The position numbers and the translations under genes were made by a program. Shown here in pieces: positions 6,812 to 8,257 of a stretch of 8,257 nucleotides of DNA (the stretch's first letter is position 1; each line of letters starts with the position of its first letter). A model generated the notes under the pieces. That model was given only the letters and a program-made list of their open reading frames with translations. It did no database searches and was not told where the DNA came from. The stretch is from Sphingomonas sp. GTDB lineage: Bacteria > Pseudomonadota > Alphaproteobacteria > Sphingomonadales > Sphingomonadaceae. The stretch lies in contig PNLG01000352.1 in assembly GCA_013822915.1 (NCBI GenBank), positions 1 to 8,257 of the forward strand. The letters run 5' to 3'.

Positions 6812-7263
6812 GGCGCTTTCGCCGGAACCACCGGATCATCGAGCGGTATCGCCACCCGTTTTGACTTGTCGGGCTTCGCTTTGGTGGCGTCGCCAACCGC
6901 GCCCGCGATCAGCTTGCCCGCCCATAGCGCCATGCCGAGAATCGGAATACCCGCCCCGCCGCATCCCCCCGCCTGCACCGCGCACGGCGCGTTCTGAAGC
7001 TCGAGCGCGCGCGCGCCGGTAAGATGGGGATTGGACGGACGGCCCCGGCCGGTGTCGACCAAATCGGGATAGGGCAAGCGTTGACTGGGCAGCGGATTGC
7101 CGCACACCACGACATCGGCGTCCTTTTTCCGGGTGCAGGGTTCATTCGCGACCGGCACCAGAATCGAAAAGCGTTCGGGCGCGGTTGTCGTCACCGGCGG
7201 TGCGGGCGGGGTTGCTGTGTCGACAGCGGCAGCTTGAAGCAGGACGGTCAGCAGGATCGACAT
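6808..7263 (-). CDS. small secreted protein of unknown function with a VVVCG motif
   Basis: I recognise no named family for this 151-residue protein. Residues 1-13 (MSILLTVLLQAAA) look like a short signal peptide lacking the usual basic start. A Pro/Thr-rich stretch (about 15-30) follows. The core has four cysteines (43, 54, 94, 101), with EPCTRKKDADVVVCG (41-55) and RLPYPD (62-67). A C-to-C spacing followed by a D-x-VVVCG string and an R-x-P-Y/R-x-x-P element recurs in small periplasmic proteins of sphingomonads, as I recall it. A Gly/Ala-rich hydrophobic patch (100-125) could be a membrane-interacting helix; the tail is Lys-rich. The ATG at 7263 has no strong ribosome binding site. It lies 60 bp downstream of mrp on the same strand and may be co-transcribed. 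Its TAG stop overlaps the hemW stop. Confidence 0.7.
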   Translation of the reverse strand: MSILLTVLLQAAAVDTATPPAPPVTTTAPERFSILVPVANEPCTRKKDADVVVCGNPLPSQRLPYPDLVDTGRGRPSNPHLTGARALELQNAPCAVQAGGCGGAGIPILGMALWAGKLIAGAVGDATKAKPDKSKRVAIPLDDPVVPAKAP

Positions 7264-7323
7264 ACCCGCACTATGCCCAGCCTTCGCGGCAAAACAAGGG
7301 CATGAGCGGGCGGCGCGTCAACG

Positions 7324-8257
7324 CTATCCCCGCGCGTCGAGCCAATCGGCGACCCGCTGGCCAAACTCCAAAAAGGCCTGCGCCGCTGCGCCGTCGCCGC
7401 TGGCCGGCGGCGTGCCCGCGTCCGACGCGCGGCGCACCGCAATATCGAGCGGAATCCGCCCCAGAAACGGGATGCAAAGCTCGGCGGCGGCTGCCTCCGC
7501 CCCGCCACGCCCGAACGGGTCGGAAATCGCACCACATTCGGGGCAGGCATAGCCCGCCATATTCTCAACCAGCCCGATCACCGGCACCCCCGCCTGCACG
7601 AACAGGTCGATCGCCCGGCGCGCGTCGATCAGCGCCAGATCCTGCGGCGTCGAGACAATCACGGCACCCGCCGGGCGATGATTGCGGATCATGGTGAGCT
7701 GAATATCCCCCGTCCCCGGCGGCAGATCGAGGACCAGCGTGGTCGCATCCCCCCAATCCGCGTCGATCAATTGCGTGAGCGCGCCCGCTGCTTTCAGGCC
7801 GCGCCATGCAATCGCCTGATCCGCTGTGACAAACTGCCCCATCGACAGGAGCGTTACGCCAAAGGGCGTAGCGATCGGTTGCAGTTTCTTGGCGCGCGCG
7901 TGCGGCTTTACCCCCTCCACCCCCAGCAATTTGGGTTGCGACGGGCCGTGAATATCGGCGTCGACAAGCCCCACGCGCCGCCCCTGCCGCGCCAAAGCGA
8001 TCGCCAGATTGGCCGAAACGGTCGATTTGCCCACACCGCCCTTGCCGCTTGCGACCGCGATCAGCGTGCGCGCTCGCCGCTCCGCCGTCATCGCGATCCG
8101 CACCGTCGCAATCCCCGCCACCCCCGCGGCCGCGCGGCGCACGTCAGCCTCGAGCGCGGGTTGATCGGCAGCGGCAATGTCGCCTACCTCCAGGATAATC
8201 CGCGCGACATCGCCCTCAACCCGCAACGTGGCGCGGCCCGGTGCGACGGCATCCAAA
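7324..8257 (-). CDS. mrp: Mrp/ApbC-family P-loop Fe-S cluster carrier ATPase (5' partial)
   Basis: At least 310 residues are visible. The reading frame is open to the right edge and the first possible start there is only a TTG at 8254-8256, so the true start and some N-terminal residues are probably outside. Counting from that TTG, the N-terminal MIP18/FeS_assembly_P-like domain is partly visible (about 1-56). It is followed by the deviant Walker A GKGGVGKST (71-79), the switch DADIHGPSQPKLLGVEG (99-115) and the Walker B-like LVLDLPPGTGDIQLTM (174-189). VIVSTPQDLALIDARRAID (199-217) and the metal-binding pair CPEC (238-241) come next. Mrp/ApbC/NBP35 proteins dimerise through the CxxC and transfer [4Fe-4S] clusters to apoproteins in the cytosol. 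Both key motifs are intact, so it should be functional. The stop is TAG at 7324-7326. Confidence 0.93.
   Translation of the reverse strand, partial: LDAVAPGRATLRVEGDVARIILEVGDIAAADQPALEADVRRAAAGVAGIATVRIAMTAERRARTLIAVASGKGGVGKSTVSANLAIALARQGRRVGLVDADIHGPSQPKLLGVEGVKPHARAKKLQPIATPFGVTLLSMGQFVTADQAIAWRGLKAAGALTQLIDADWGDATTLVLDLPPGTGDIQLTMIRNHRPAGAVIVSTPQDLALIDARRAIDLFVQAGVPVIGLVENMAGYACPECGAISDPFGRGGAEAAAAELCIPFLGRIPLDIAVRRASDAGTPPASGDGAAAQAFLEFGQRVADWLDARG

Noticed and set aside
7273..7303. ATGCCC...GGGCAT inverted repeat between mrp and the small secreted protein gene
   Set aside because: The stem is only 6 bp with a 19-nt loop and no U-run; too weak to call a terminator.

Overview
The window is high-GC chromosomal DNA that reads like a sphingomonad-type alphaproteobacterium (Sphingomonadaceae). 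This placement is an inference from overall codon and GC style, the DUF1192/qor pairing, the Mrp and HemW sequences and a small secreted protein with the D-x-VVVCG motif common in that group. No rRNA, tRNA, CRISPR array, transposase or integrase is visible. Most of the content is ordinary core-genome material, and I do not see a clearly new multi-gene system.

Left part (1-1360): a short DUF1192 gene on the minus strand diverges from a PIG3/zeta-crystallin-type NAD(P)H:quinone oxidoreductase gene (qor). The 76 bp between them hold a perfect 6+6 inverted repeat and opposed TTGAC boxes.

Middle (1361-3757): a tight two-gene unit, yqiJ-yqiK. It encodes a small membrane OB-fold (DUF1449, NfeD-like) protein and a flotillin/SPFH protein with a very long coiled coil. 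The unit is flanked by two copies of the qor 3' end. One is the real end of qor (1331-1360). The other is an in-frame remnant directly after yqiK (about 3756-3797) that encodes VGKIVLMPG and a stop. This duplicated gene end is the most informative structural oddity here and suggests that yqiJK arrived, or was rearranged, by recombination at the qor 3' end.

Right-middle (3758-5041): a 210-bp spacer with two good hairpins and a short palindrome leads into a surface lipoprotein gene. Its product has a lipobox, a long Pro-Thr linker encoded by a hexanucleotide microsatellite, and a C-terminal TbpB-like beta-barrel. It converges with a CAP/SCP-domain lipoprotein gene (5045-5629, minus), with only 3 bp between the stops.

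Right part (5660-8257): hemW (radical SAM heme chaperone) starts 30 bp from the divergent CAP gene. Its stop overlaps, in a CTAG, the stop of a small secreted protein gene on the minus strand. Upstream of that gene, in the same direction, is an Mrp/ApbC-type P-loop Fe-S carrier whose start lies beyond the right edge. Apart from yqiJ-yqiK, and possibly mrp with the secreted protein, the genes look like independent transcription units.
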